Shown here: positions 1-7,936 of the stretch, one piece after another
Numbering within the stretch: position 1 is the first letter of the stretch
How the letters are laid out: every line of letters starts with the position of its first letter
Assembly (NCBI RefSeq): GCF_002797915.1
Contig: NZ_PGTY01000002.1
Coordinates: forward strand, 651,001-715,000
Source of the DNA: Yoonia maricola
GTDB lineage: Bacteria > Pseudomonadota > Alphaproteobacteria > Rhodobacterales > Rhodobacteraceae
Length of the DNA stretch: 64,000 bases
Direction: 5' to 3'
The notes under the pieces: generated by a model
What the model was told of the DNA's origin: nothing
Seen by the model: the letters and a program-made list of their open reading frames with translations, nothing else
The model's database searches: none
Position numbers and translations under genes: made by a program

Positions 1-3000
1 TGACGTTGCTGCCAGCACCAGATGCGTCGATACCAGTGGCCCCTTCGCCAGCTGTCGCAACCATGCCCGCATTGGCGATGTCGCTGGCTGCGCCTGTCGA
101 AATGATGCCTGCGGCAACCTCACCCTCTGTCGTGATGATACCGTTGTTGTCGACATCAGAGTTGGCACCACCAGCGCGAATACCGTTTCCGCCAAATTCT
201 TGCGTCATGACGGTCGCCTCATTGACGGCAACTGAATCCTCGCCAGTGATAAAGATGCCTTGCGCATCCTGTCCGGTGGTTGCAAGCAAAGCGTTATTCG
301 TCACCAGAGCTGCGTCGCCAAAGGCGGTGATTGCTGCACCTGAGTCACCTTCGGTTGAGACCGATTGGTTGTTGGTGATGATGGCGTTTGCTCCGAATGA
401 GAAGATACCGCTCGCCTCTGAACCGTTCGTTTCGATGGCAGCGTTGTTTATGATCTGAACGTCGTCGCCAAACGAGTCGATCCCGTTGCTGGCACTGCCG
501 TTGACGTTGATGGACTGATTGTTGACAATTTCGTTGGCTGTTCCATCAGCGGATATCCCGTGGGAAAATGCGCCGTTTGTCGTGATTGCGGCCTCATTCA
601 TGATCATGCCCTGGTTCCCCGTCAGGGCAATACCGCGGGAATTATCTTCCTCGGTTGTAATGCCAATGCCTTCAAGAAATGCGGCATCCTCTTCGCCTAC
701 GTCAAACCCATTCAAAATCAGGGCATTGTCGCCGGTCACATTGATCCCGTCGCTGTCAGTACCTTCTGTGCTGATCACACCAGCGTTGACGGCAAGTGCA
801 CTGGCCCCGTCAACCACGATCCCGTCGGCATCCGCTCCGGATGTCGCAATCTCGGCGCTATTGAATGCCCCGGCAATGATCTCATCACCCAACGTCTCTT
901 CCAAGTCGGTGCCATCCCCAAAGTCGATGATACCTTCAAAGCTTGTGGTGACAGAAATACCCTTAGCGCCGTCGCCAGTTGTGGTGATGTTACCGCTATT
1001 CGAAAGAACACCCACAGCCGCATCAATAACGATACCAGATGCATCAGTACCCACTGTATCAACGGTCGCTTCGTTGGAAATAACTATGGTACCGCCTGCG
1101 GCCAGGATGCCTTCTGCACCAGCACCCTGCGTGCTGATGCTGCCGTCGTTTGAGATGAAGCCACCGTTAAACTCAACGTCATTAAAGTCATCGAAATTAA
1201 AAGGTGCATCAGCGCCCTCACCGGCGTTCATGACGATGCCTTCTGCATCGGCCCCGGTTGTTGTAATCGCGCCGTCGTTGGAAATGTCACTGCCAACGCC
1301 GGATACATTGATGCCATCCGCGTCGATACCGCCCGTCGTGACGGACCCATCGTTGTTCACGAAGCCGTTATCACCGTCGACGACAATACCGCGCGATCCG
1401 TCGCCTTGGGTGTTGATTGTGCCATTATCATCATTGATGACCTCGGCGTCGTTGCCTGTGACACTGATCCCGTCGCTGTCTGCACCGGTGGTTTGCACGC
1501 CGCTGATGTTGTCGATCACAGCATTGTCGCCGTTCACGTTGATCGCATCAGAACCGATACCGGCCGTCGTAATAGCGCCCGCGTTATCGACAGCAGCGTC
1601 ATCGCCAACAACAGACACCCCGGCAGAGTTATCGCCAAAGGTATCAATTGTCCCTGTCGCTGCGTTGTCGACATCCGCGCGGTCACCTTCAACATCGATG
1701 CCATTGCTATTGTCATCTTGGGTTGTCAGTTCGCCTTCGTTGATTTCGACCACATCATCAGCTTGGGCCTGCATCGCAGACGCGCCATCACCGTTCGTGG
1801 TGATGTTGCCGGTATTGGTGGTGATCGTGCCATCAATATCGGTGACAATGCCATCACCACTGCCACCGCTCATGTTGATCGTGCCGGTATTGGTCAGTGT
1901 CAGCGGCGCGTCACGCACAATGCCGCTGCCGCTATCGAGTGCTACGATGCCTGCACCGTCGCCTGTCAGCGTGATTGCGCCTTCGTTGGTAAGGCCTACA
2001 ATCGTCTCATCCCCGACCATACCGTTGTTGGCAGCGCCCTCAGGGGCCGCTTCGCTTTCCGAGATGATACCGCTGTTTGTGGCCTGCGTGCCGACACCGG
2101 ACACGTTAATGGCATTGCCCTGATCGGCTTGAATAATTGCATCTACTGCGTTGTTGACGTTCCCGTTCGCGCCATCCACGACGATCCCGTCAGAGCCTTC
2201 ACCCGTTGTAGTGATGCGGCCCGCGTTGTCGACGTCAGCGTCGACGCCAACGACCGAGACCCCGGCAGAGTTTGCGCCAGACGTGTCAATTGTGCCAGTT
2301 GCGGCGTTATCGACATCAGCGCGATCACCTTCGATGTCGATACCATTGCTATTGTCGTCTTCGGTAGTCAGCTCGCCTTCGTTGATTTCAACGACGTCAT
2401 CCGCCTGCGCCTGCATCGCAGCCGCGCCAATGCCATTTGTGGTGATGCTGCCGGTGTTCGTCGCAACCGTGCCGTTGACATTGGTGACCATGCCCTTGCC
2501 GCTGCCGCCGCTCATGCTGATATCGCCGGTGTTGGTCATGATCAGCGGATCGTCGGCGGCACGTTCAAAACCTTCGATGTCAGTGGCCAGCATGCCCGCG
2601 CCATCGCCGGTCAGCGTGATCTCACCATTGTTGATCAGGCTTTCAACATCCTCGGCCCCAACCATACCGTTGTTCGCGGTTTCAGAAGGGAGGCCTGGAA
2701 TGTCTTGAAGTTCTTCGATGCTACCATTGTTGGCGGCCGTGGTTCCCGCGCCCGCAACGTTCATCGCGTCGCCTTGTTGTGCAATAATGATTCCGTCTGC
2801 CGCGTTGTTGACTGCGCTATTTTCGCCGGTTGCGACGATCCCATTTGCGTCCAAGCCAATCGTGGCAAGGTCGCCCGTATTGTTAATTGTCGCGTTGGTG
2901 CCGGTCGCATTGACGACGGCACCAGTTGAGCCCAATCCTTCCATGGCAAGGGTGCCCGTATTGTTAATTTCCGCGTTGGCGCCGGTTGCATTGACGACAT

Positions 3001-3346
3001 TCACATCGGTGCCGCCGCCGGCCAAATTACCTTGGTTCAGGATCACCACATCATCGCCGCTCGCCTCTACAGCGTTTTCACCGACGACAAACAACAGGCC
3101 GGGGTCCAGCGGGTCACCCGTGTCAGGATCAACCCCTTCGCCTTCAATGGTCAGGTTGCCACCGTCCTCATCCAGAACAACCTGATCTGCGCGGGTCTCG
3201 CCAGCCGCAATGGTTACCTCTTGCGCGACCGCAGGTTGATAGGCCAGCAGCCCCAGCATCAGGGCCAAAGGTGATACAGCACAGCGCGTCGCGCGGGTTT
3301 GAAAGGCAGGGCGGGTGTCAATTTTTACAGCAAATGTGTTGGTCAT
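1..3346 (-). CDS. Repeat-rich secreted adhesin/autotransporter-like protein (3' end outside window)
   Basis: An uninterrupted minus-strand frame runs from an ATG at 3346 to the window edge, at least 1115 codons with no stop. The N-terminus looks like a long signal peptide: basic residues up to about 21, a hydrophobic core from 24 to 35, and a likely cut after AVA at residue 41. The rest is low-complexity and rich in Asn, Gly, Thr, Asp and Ala, with turns of about 24 residues of the type NNxGxITTxGxxSxGIxVxG. This pattern is typical of passenger domains that fold as beta-solenoids. The protein is very acidic and has almost no Cys or Lys after the signal. A C-terminal autotransporter barrel or type I secretion signal would lie outside the window, so the export route is unknown. 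The family is inferred from repeat style, not from a specific motif. Confidence 0.85.
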   Translation of the reverse strand, partial: MTNTFAVKIDTRPAFQTRATRCAVSPLALMLGLLAYQPAVAQEVTIAAGETRADQVVLDEDGGNLTIEGEGVDPDTGDPLDPGLLFVVGENAVEASGDDVVILNQGNLAGGGTDVNVVNATGANAEINNTGTLAMEGLGSTGAVVNATGTNATINNTGDLATIGLDANGIVATGENSAVNNAADGIIIAQQGDAMNVAGAGTTAANNGSIEELQDIPGLPSETANNGMVGAEDVESLINNGEITLTGDGAGMLATDIEGFERAADDPLIMTNTGDISMSGGSGKGMVTNVNGTVATNTGSITTNGIGAAAMQAQADDVVEINEGELTTEDDNSNGIDIEGDRADVDNAATGTIDTSGANSAGVSVVGVDADVDNAGRITTTGEGSDGIVVDGANGNVNNAVDAIIQADQGNAINVSGVGTQATNSGIISESEAAPEGAANNGMVGDETIVGLTNEGAITLTGDGAGIVALDSGSGIVRDAPLTLTNTGTINMSGGSGDGIVTDIDGTITTNTGNITTNGDGASAMQAQADDVVEINEGELTTQDDNSNGIDVEGDRADVDNAATGTIDTFGDNSAGVSVVGDDAAVDNAGAITTAGIGSDAINVNGDNAVIDNISGVQTTGADSDGISVTGNDAEVINDDNGTINTQGDGSRGIVVDGDNGFVNNDGSVTTGGIDADGINVSGVGSDISNDGAITTTGADAEGIVMNAGEGADAPFNFDDFNDVEFNGGFISNDGSISTQGAGAEGILAAGGTIVISNEATVDTVGTDASGIVIDAAVGVLSNSGNITTTGDGAKGISVTTSFEGIIDFGDGTDLEETLGDEIIAGAFNSAEIATSGADADGIVVDGASALAVNAGVISTEGTDSDGINVTGDNALILNGFDVGEEDAAFLEGIGITTEEDNSRGIALTGNQGMIMNEAAITTNGAFSHGISADGTANEIVNNQSINVNGSASNGIDSFGDDVQIINNAAIETNGSEASGIFSFGANAIITNNQSVSTEGDSGAAITAFGDAALVTNNALLATTGQDAQGIFITGEDSVAVNEATVMTQEFGGNGIRAGGANSDVDNNGIITTEGEVAAGIISTGAASDIANAGMVATAGEGATGIDASGAGSNV
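1580..2829 (-). repeat. Two tandem ~642-bp direct repeats within the surface protein gene
   Basis: Matching landmarks recur 642 bp apart: the stretch beginning at 1580 resembles that at 2222, and that at 1701 resembles 2343. Near the far edge the offset grows to 654 bp, so one copy carries a small in-frame indel. Each copy encodes about 214 residues, with shared segments such as EINEGELTT and DNSNGID. The copies have diverged moderately at third positions and in the linkers, so this is not a very recent duplication. Confidence 0.8.
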
Positions 3347-3800
3347 GATCTATCCACTTTTTGATACGGTGCGCTCCGCCGTTTTGCGGGTGCTCAGGTG
3401 GACTACGCGGTACGCCGCCGATCTATTCTGCGATTTATTAACTTTTTTCTGCTCGGCACCGGGCGGGGCCTTCACTCTTTGGAAAAGCAGCCCCGTGTAG
3501 GGTCTGCCTTGGATATCCAGCCCCGTGGTGTGTTATGCAGGCCACGACCCAAGATCAGGTTTCGCTCAAAGCTCTCAGACCACCCCCTCATTGGGTGCAG
3601 AGCTTGGCGATTGCTCCGACAGGCGTTTAAACCGCCCGTCGGGTTCAGAAACCGTTTGTGACGGGCCCGTCCCCTCTTGATCTTATAAACAAGGCTCTTT
3701 TGCAGTGATAACCGGGCCGCCCCTTTGGGCCGCCGGGCTCGTTGTGCTGTCCATATATTCTAACGTGCATCGTGCCGATGATTTATCTATTGTCTGCCGC
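3347..3800. other. Intergenic region between divergent surface-protein genes
   Basis: This 454-bp stretch separates the minus-strand adhesin-like gene from the plus-strand Hint gene and should hold both promoters. It shows no convincing coding frame, RNA gene or terminator. The frame of the Hint gene stays open back to a GTG at 3705, but the residues it adds resemble no part of the family. Confidence 0.5.
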
Positions 3801-4892
3801 ATGGCACGTATCAGCGAACTTCATTATTCAGATGCCTATGCGGCGAGCACTGATGTGGCAGAGTTTCTTGAGGTCGCAATTGGCGCCAACGAAGATCCCG
3901 CTGATTTCACCGTTGGGTTCTATCAGGCGAATGGGTCGGTCGGGCTTGAGGTGAATTTGCAGGATGGTCTTGATGACGGGCTGATCACCGAAGTGATTGA
4001 CCCTGATAATGGCGAACGGGTCTATGTGATCTCGGCAGATAATTATCCGATCCGCCTGACTGACCCTGACGGCGGTAGCGCGATAAACTACGAGGCCTAT
4101 GCGCTAACCAATGTTGATACCAACACGCTGATTGATTTTTACGATATTGGTGGCGGGACGCAGAACATCGTGGCCAGCGGCGGGGTCGCGGCGGCGACCG
4201 GGGCGGCGGGATCGGTTGTGTCGGTCAATATCCCGACGCCAACTGGCCCCAATACCGTGGGTGCATCGATCCAGTTCAACCAGCCTGATCCCGGAAGCGC
4301 GGTGTTTACCGATGTCTCGCCGGGCGACAGTGGCTTGGCGTGCTTTGTTACAGGCACTGACATCATGACGCCGGACGGACCGGTCCGGGTAGAGGATATC
4401 ATGGCAGGTGATCTTGTCCTGACGCGCGATCATGGTGCGCAACCAGTGCGTTGGTCAGGGTGCCAGACGGTGTCAGGCATGGGGCATCTTGCCCCGGTGA
4501 CCATCGCGGCAGGTCGCTATGGCGCGCGCAAGGATATCGCCGTGTCACCCCAGCACCGGGTGCTGGTAACAGGCTGGCAGGCTGAGTTGTTGTTCGCAGA
4601 GGCCGAAGTACTTGTCCCCGCCAAAGCGCTGATCGACGACCAGGACGTGCGCCGCGTGCCGTGTCGCAAGGTCACGTATCACCACCTGCTGTTTGACACC
4701 CATCAGATTGTCGAAAGCCATGGGTTCTGGAGCGAGAGCTACTACCCAATAGCCCATAAGGCAGCAGGTTGGGCGGGCGCGACACAAGCAGAGCTGGCCG
4801 AGATTTTCCCACACTTGGCGCTTGGTGATCTTGGCCCACTGGCCCGCATCACGGTGCCGGTCCAACTGGCACGGCTGTTGCGCGGCGGCTAA
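3801..4892 (+). CDS. Hint-domain (Hint_2) secreted protein with LTD-like N-terminus
   Basis: The product has 363 residues from the ATG at 3801. The N-terminal part begins ARISELHYSDAYA and resembles the lamin-tail-like modules of bacterial extracellular proteins (inference). From Cys181 (ACFVTGTDIMTPDG) to about residue 340 it carries a Hint domain of the Rhodobacterales type, with RVEDIMAGDLVLTRDHGAQPVRW, and His252 in SPQHRV as the probable block-B-like histidine. Hint domains are the self-processing fold of inteins and hedgehog proteins. In this family the Cys at the domain start is the expected nucleophile. No signal peptide is visible, so export may use a C-terminal type I signal. A GTG at 3705 gives a longer but less family-like start. 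There is no strong Shine-Dalgarno before 3801. Confidence 0.75.
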   Translation: MARISELHYSDAYAASTDVAEFLEVAIGANEDPADFTVGFYQANGSVGLEVNLQDGLDDGLITEVIDPDNGERVYVISADNYPIRLTDPDGGSAINYEAYALTNVDTNTLIDFYDIGGGTQNIVASGGVAAATGAAGSVVSVNIPTPTGPNTVGASIQFNQPDPGSAVFTDVSPGDSGLACFVTGTDIMTPDGPVRVEDIMAGDLVLTRDHGAQPVRWSGCQTVSGMGHLAPVTIAAGRYGARKDIAVSPQHRVLVTGWQAELLFAEAEVLVPAKALIDDQDVRRVPCRKVTYHHLLFDTHQIVESHGFWSESYYPIAHKAAGWAGATQAELAEIFPHLALGDLGPLARITVPVQLARLLRGG

Positions 4893-4948
4893 ACCTTTTG
4901 TTCCCAGATGTTCATTTCGGCCAGCAGCGCGTCGTATCGCGCGCAGCC

Positions 4949-5584
4949 TCAGATCGCTTGCGACGGTGAACGCGCTTCAAGCTGTGCAAAGAAGCGCTTC
5001 TTTTGCCTGTTATGCTGGAGGGTAAACACCCTGTCGCTCATCTGTACCAGCGGGATCATTGGGGTCTCGCCCAGCCCGTCAATTACAACCAGTGTGGGGG
5101 TCTCTTTTTTGCCAGCAACGACGACGTTGTTCAGGCTCATCCCTTTCCATGCGACGCCTGCGGCATGCAGATTATCAAAGAGCGCGAGCCCCGCCTTCCA
5201 CAGCACATCGAATGTCGCTTGATCACCGTCCAGCTGGTTTACAACCGTGCGCAACATCGGCGCCAGCCCACCATCCGCTCCAGCGATACGTTCCACAATG
5301 AACCCAAGCCCCTCTGAGGTTTCGCAGAACCCATAAGGACGCGCGAGGTGTTCACAGTGCCGCCCGAGGTGGTTCAAAGCGGTCAGGTATTCGCTGATAT
5401 CAAGATGCCACACACGCAATGGCCCATACCGCCGGATCGATGGCCGCTGCAGCCCTTGCCGTTTGGCTTGCGGTCTGAGGACTTTGATCAGACGCTGCGG
5501 ATCATGTGGATCTTGATAAACCAGATGTTCTCTGCCCGAACCAACGGGGGATGCTTGGGAAAGATCAATGATAGAGTGTGACAT
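4949..5584 (-). CDS. YrbL family protein (PhoP-regulated network protein family)
   Basis: The product has 211 residues from the ATG at 5584. An in-frame TTG at 5602 is a weaker alternative. The sequence follows the YrbL pattern: a start like a kinase nucleotide-binding lobe (VGSGREHLVYQDPHDPQRLIKVL), then HLARPYGFCET, IVERIAGADG, and a kinase-like catalytic loop region GVAWKGMSLNNVVV followed by VVIDGLGE. YrbL proteins belong to the protein-kinase-like fold. Their biochemical role is not settled, and the PhoP link comes from enterobacteria and need not hold here. The gene converges on the Hint gene and is divergent from pheS. Confidence 0.75.
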   Translation of the reverse strand: MSHSIIDLSQASPVGSGREHLVYQDPHDPQRLIKVLRPQAKRQGLQRPSIRRYGPLRVWHLDISEYLTALNHLGRHCEHLARPYGFCETSEGLGFIVERIAGADGGLAPMLRTVVNQLDGDQATFDVLWKAGLALFDNLHAAGVAWKGMSLNNVVVAGKKETPTLVVIDGLGETPMIPLVQMSDRVFTLQHNRQKKRFFAQLEARSPSQAI

Positions 5585-5733
5585 GCCCAAGCCCGTTTGC
5601 AATCATGTATGGCAGGAAAGACATTCGGATATGTTTGCCATCATGGGAAGTCAAGTTGGTGGGTGCGCGACAGTGTTTCGTCTTGTCTTCTTTACGAAAT
5701 GCATCACCCCAGACAGCGGTGCTGTGCTTGCAA

Positions 5734-5762
5734 CCAGCGGGGCATTTCGCTAACCCCGCTGG
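5734..5762 (+). promoter_or_regulatory. Hairpin in the pheS leader
   Basis: A perfect 9-bp stem (CCAGCGGGG at 5734-5742 pairing with CCCCGCTGG at 5754-5762) closes an 11-nt loop and ends 21 nt before the pheS start. It has no following T-run, so it is not a standard terminator. A smaller GACAGC/GCTGTG-type stem-loop lies just upstream, near 5711-5726. A control role is only inferred. Confidence 0.5.
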
Positions 5763-5783
5763 GACGATTGCAAGAGGCGCCCG

Positions 5784-6857
5784 ATGGACGATCTGAAACA
5801 GAAATACCTTGGCTTGATTGCTGATGCCGCTGACGAAGCCGCGATTGAAGACCTGCGCGTGCAGGCCGTCGGCAAAAAGGGCGAGATCAGTTTGCAGATG
5901 CGCGCGCTGGGCAAGATGACACCCGAGGAGCGGCAGGTCGCTGGCCCCGCACTGAATGCGCTGAAGGATGAGATTAACGCGGCCCTCTCTGCCAAGAAAA
6001 TGGCGTTGGCGGATGCTGCGCTCGACGCACGGCTGAAAGACGAATGGCTGGACGTGACCCTGCCGTCGCGCGGGCGTGCGCGGGGGACGGTGCATCCCAT
6101 CAGCCAAGTGACAGAAGAGGTTACCGCGATCTTTGCCGACATGGGGTTTCGCGTCGCCGAGGGCCCGCAGATCGAAAGCGATTGGTATAACTTCGATGCA
6201 CTCAACATCCCCGGCCACCACCCGGCCCGGGCCGAGATGGATACGTTCTATACGCACCGCAAACCGGGTGATAACCGCCCGCCGCATGTGCTGCGCACCC
6301 ACACGTCGCCGGTGCAAATCCGCTCGATGGAGGCCACAGGCGCGCCGACCCGCATCATCTGCCCCGGTCGCGTGTACCGCGCGGATTATGATCAGACGCA
6401 CACCCCGATGTTCCATCAGGTCGAAGGGCTGGCGATTGACAAGGACATCAGCATGGCCAACCTGAAATGGGTGCTGGAAGAGTTCGTCAAAAGCTACTTC
6501 GAGGTCGACAACGTCGATATCCGCTTCCGCGCGTCCCACTTCCCCTTCACCGAGCCATCGGCCGAGGTCGATATCCGCTGTTCATGGGAAGGCGGTACGC
6601 TGAAAGTGGGCGAGGGCGATGATTGGCTGGAAATCCTGGGCTCTGGCATGGTGCACCCCAAGGTGCTGCAAGCAGGCGGGATCGACCCGACCCAATGGCA
6701 AGGCTTTGCCTTTGGCATGGGCATCGACCGGATCGCGATGCTGAAATACGGGATCCCTGATTTGCGGGCGTTCTTTGACAGCGACCTGCGGTGGCTGCGG
6801 CACTATGGGTTCGCGGCGTTGGATCAGCCGACATTGCATGGTGGGTTGTCGCGGTAG
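5784..6857 (+). CDS. pheS: Phenylalanine--tRNA ligase alpha subunit
   Basis: PheS is the catalytic alpha subunit of the cytoplasmic (alpha-beta)2 enzyme that charges tRNA-Phe. The product has 357 residues, the normal length. The N-terminal coiled-coil arm (about 1-90) leads into [19 protein letters not shown]. Class II motif 2 is around residues 195-215 ([21 protein letters not shown] region) and motif 3, [13 protein letters not shown], begins near 307. The ATG at 5784 follows an AAGAGG-like ribosome site. Its usual partner pheT starts only at 7937, with two unrelated small genes and repeats between, which is not the common arrangement. Confidence 0.97.
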   Translation: MDDLKQKYLGLIADAADEAAIEDLRVQAVGKKGEISLQMRALGKMTPEERQVAGPALNALKDEINAALSAKKMALADAALDARLKDEWLDVTLPSRGRARGTVHPISQVTEEVTAIFADMGFRVAEGPQIESDWYNFDALNIPGHHPARAEMDTFYTHRKPGDNRPPHVLRTHTSPVQIRSMEATGAPTRIICPGRVYRADYDQTHTPMFHQVEGLAIDKDISMANLKWVLEEFVKSYFEVDNVDIRFRASHFPFTEPSAEVDIRCSWEGGTLKVGEGDDWLEILGSGMVHPKVLQAGGIDPTQWQGFAFGMGIDRIAMLKYGIPDLRAFFDSDLRWLRHYGFAALDQPTLHGGLSR

Positions 6858-7109
6858 ATGTACCTGTTTGGTGTCTGGCTAGGGGCGTACTACGATTGGT
6901 GTTACGATAGAGTATCGCAGCTCAAATGGTGGCAAGGCCTACTGATCATCTTCTTATCAATCGGCCAAATGCATTGGATATCAGAAAATGCTCCCCGCGA
7001 TCCTGCTACGATTAGGCTTCTTGTTTTGATCTGGGTCGTTGCGTCGATGGCGCTAGCTTTACCATTCTTCGTGGCTTACCATGAGTATTGGAAAGAACGA
7101 AGAAAGTAG
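6858..7109 (+). CDS. Small two-helix membrane protein, unknown function
   Basis: The product has 83 residues and starts at the ATG immediately after the pheS stop (TAGATG). Translation probably depends on ribosomes leaving pheS. Two hydrophobic segments are visible, at about 28-38 (GLLIIFLSIGQ) and 52-73 (RLLVLIWVVASMALALPFFVAY). The C-terminus is basic (HEYWKERRK). Codon choice is more AT-rich than in pheS, with AGA and CGA arginines, which hints at a later insertion. I do not recognise the family. Confidence 0.6.
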   Translation: MYLFGVWLGAYYDWCYDRVSQLKWWQGLLIIFLSIGQMHWISENAPRDPATIRLLVLIWVVASMALALPFFVAYHEYWKERRK

Positions 7110-7370
7110 GCTGGTTATGACTCGCTCGTTCAAGATCATTGATTACCCCATCTGACAGAATTCCCGCCCGGCTCGCCGGGCAGCGCCCGGACCTCTCCCA
7201 TGGGGAGGGCGCTTTTGCGACGCCGCAAACAACATGACCCTCACCAATGAAGTGGGCGTTCCCCACATCATGCATGTCGGTGCGCCCCCCCGAGGTCCGG
7301 GCACTGCCCTCCCGTTCCGCGTCAAACCACTGTAGGGTGGGTGAAACCCACGCGTCAAAAGGCCCGCCAA
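7110..7370. repeat. Intergenic region with palindromic repeats
   Basis: This GC-rich gap holds several inverted repeats. GCCCGGACCTC at 7185-7195 is the exact reverse complement of 7292-7302. GTGGGT at 7337-7342 pairs with ACCCAC at 7346-7351, inside a TAGGGTGGGTGAAACCCAC element of a style often dispersed in alphaproteobacterial intergenic DNA. No gene is supported here. Confidence 0.5.
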
Positions 7371-7799
7371 ATGACCCACGACACCGAAGACCTGCAAGAC
7401 ACATACCCCGGTGCGGGCACGTTCAAGTTCGGCGATAGCGCCGCACTCTGCCAGCACCTGATCGCCCTTGTCCGCCAAGGCAAGAAAACCGCGACCTGCG
7501 GCGCTCTTTCTGACTTCGACGGCGAGCCTGAGGCGATGCCGGTTGTGGGCCGATGTGATATCGCCGCGAATTGGGACGGTACGCCCGCGCTGGTCATCCG
7601 CACCACCAACGTGCAGGAAATCCGCTATTGCGACGTGACCGAAGACATGGCGTTGGCCGAGGGTGAGAACGACAGCCTTGTGGGTTGGCGCAAGGATCAC
7701 AAAGCGTATTTCAAGCGGAACGGCGGCTTTCACCCCGAAATGATGCTGGTGTTTGAGCATTTCGAACTGGTCGAGGATTTGGCTGGGCGGGAATTGTAA
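7371..7799 (+). CDS. ASCH domain-containing protein
   Basis: The product has 142 residues from the ATG at 7371 (MTHDTEDLQD). A GTG 30 nt upstream lies within a repeat and is less likely. The ASCH fold, a PUA-like beta-barrel suspected to bind RNA, is indicated by FGDSAALCQHLIALVRQGKKTATCGALSDF, then VGRCDIAANWDGTPALVIRTTNVQEIRYCDV, and the acidic ASCH-type end around WRKDHKAYF. Its substrate is unknown. Some ASCH proteins act as small amidohydrolases on modified cytidines. It lies between pheS and pheT without an obvious link to tRNA charging. Confidence 0.8.
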   Translation: MTHDTEDLQDTYPGAGTFKFGDSAALCQHLIALVRQGKKTATCGALSDFDGEPEAMPVVGRCDIAANWDGTPALVIRTTNVQEIRYCDVTEDMALAEGENDSLVGWRKDHKAYFKRNGGFHPEMMLVFEHFELVEDLAGREL

Positions 7800-7805
7800 C
7801 TCGGT

Positions 7806-7868
7806 GCGCCGGGGAGAACCCCGGCCTACAATCATGCGCAATCCGTAGGTCGGGGTTCTCCCCGACGC
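7806..7868. repeat. Long inverted repeat (REP/MITE-like palindrome)
   Basis: Two 24-bp arms, 7806-7829 and 7845-7868, are reverse complements apart from two mismatches and enclose a 15-nt spacer. The second arm has the core GTAGGTCGGGGTTCTCCCC. A related single arm occurs at 14395-14418 after nadV. This suggests a dispersed extragenic palindrome rather than a gene-specific site. Confidence 0.7.
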
Positions 7869-7936
7869 GCCCCTTTCCCATCGTCCCGATATCCGCTAAT
7901 CCCATCCCAACAGATTTAACCCGCAGGTTCTTCCCG

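Noticed and set aside
6-2929. Several long plus-strand open frames (for example 519-2123 and 1406-2929)
   Set aside because: They are antisense shadows of the minus-strand repeat protein. Their odd Pro/Ser/Ala or Asp/Val/Arg composition follows from the repeats.
5734-5762. Leader hairpin read as a rho-independent terminator
   Set aside because: It lacks a T-run and lies directly before the pheS ribosome site, so it is listed only as a possible regulatory hairpin.
5565-6539. Minus-strand 324-codon frame over pheS
   Set aside because: It is antisense to a firmly identified pheS and has no family features.
7143-7841. Minus-strand 232-codon frame over the ASCH gene
   Set aside because: It spans repeats and the ASCH gene in antisense. 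The protein sequence is not family-like.
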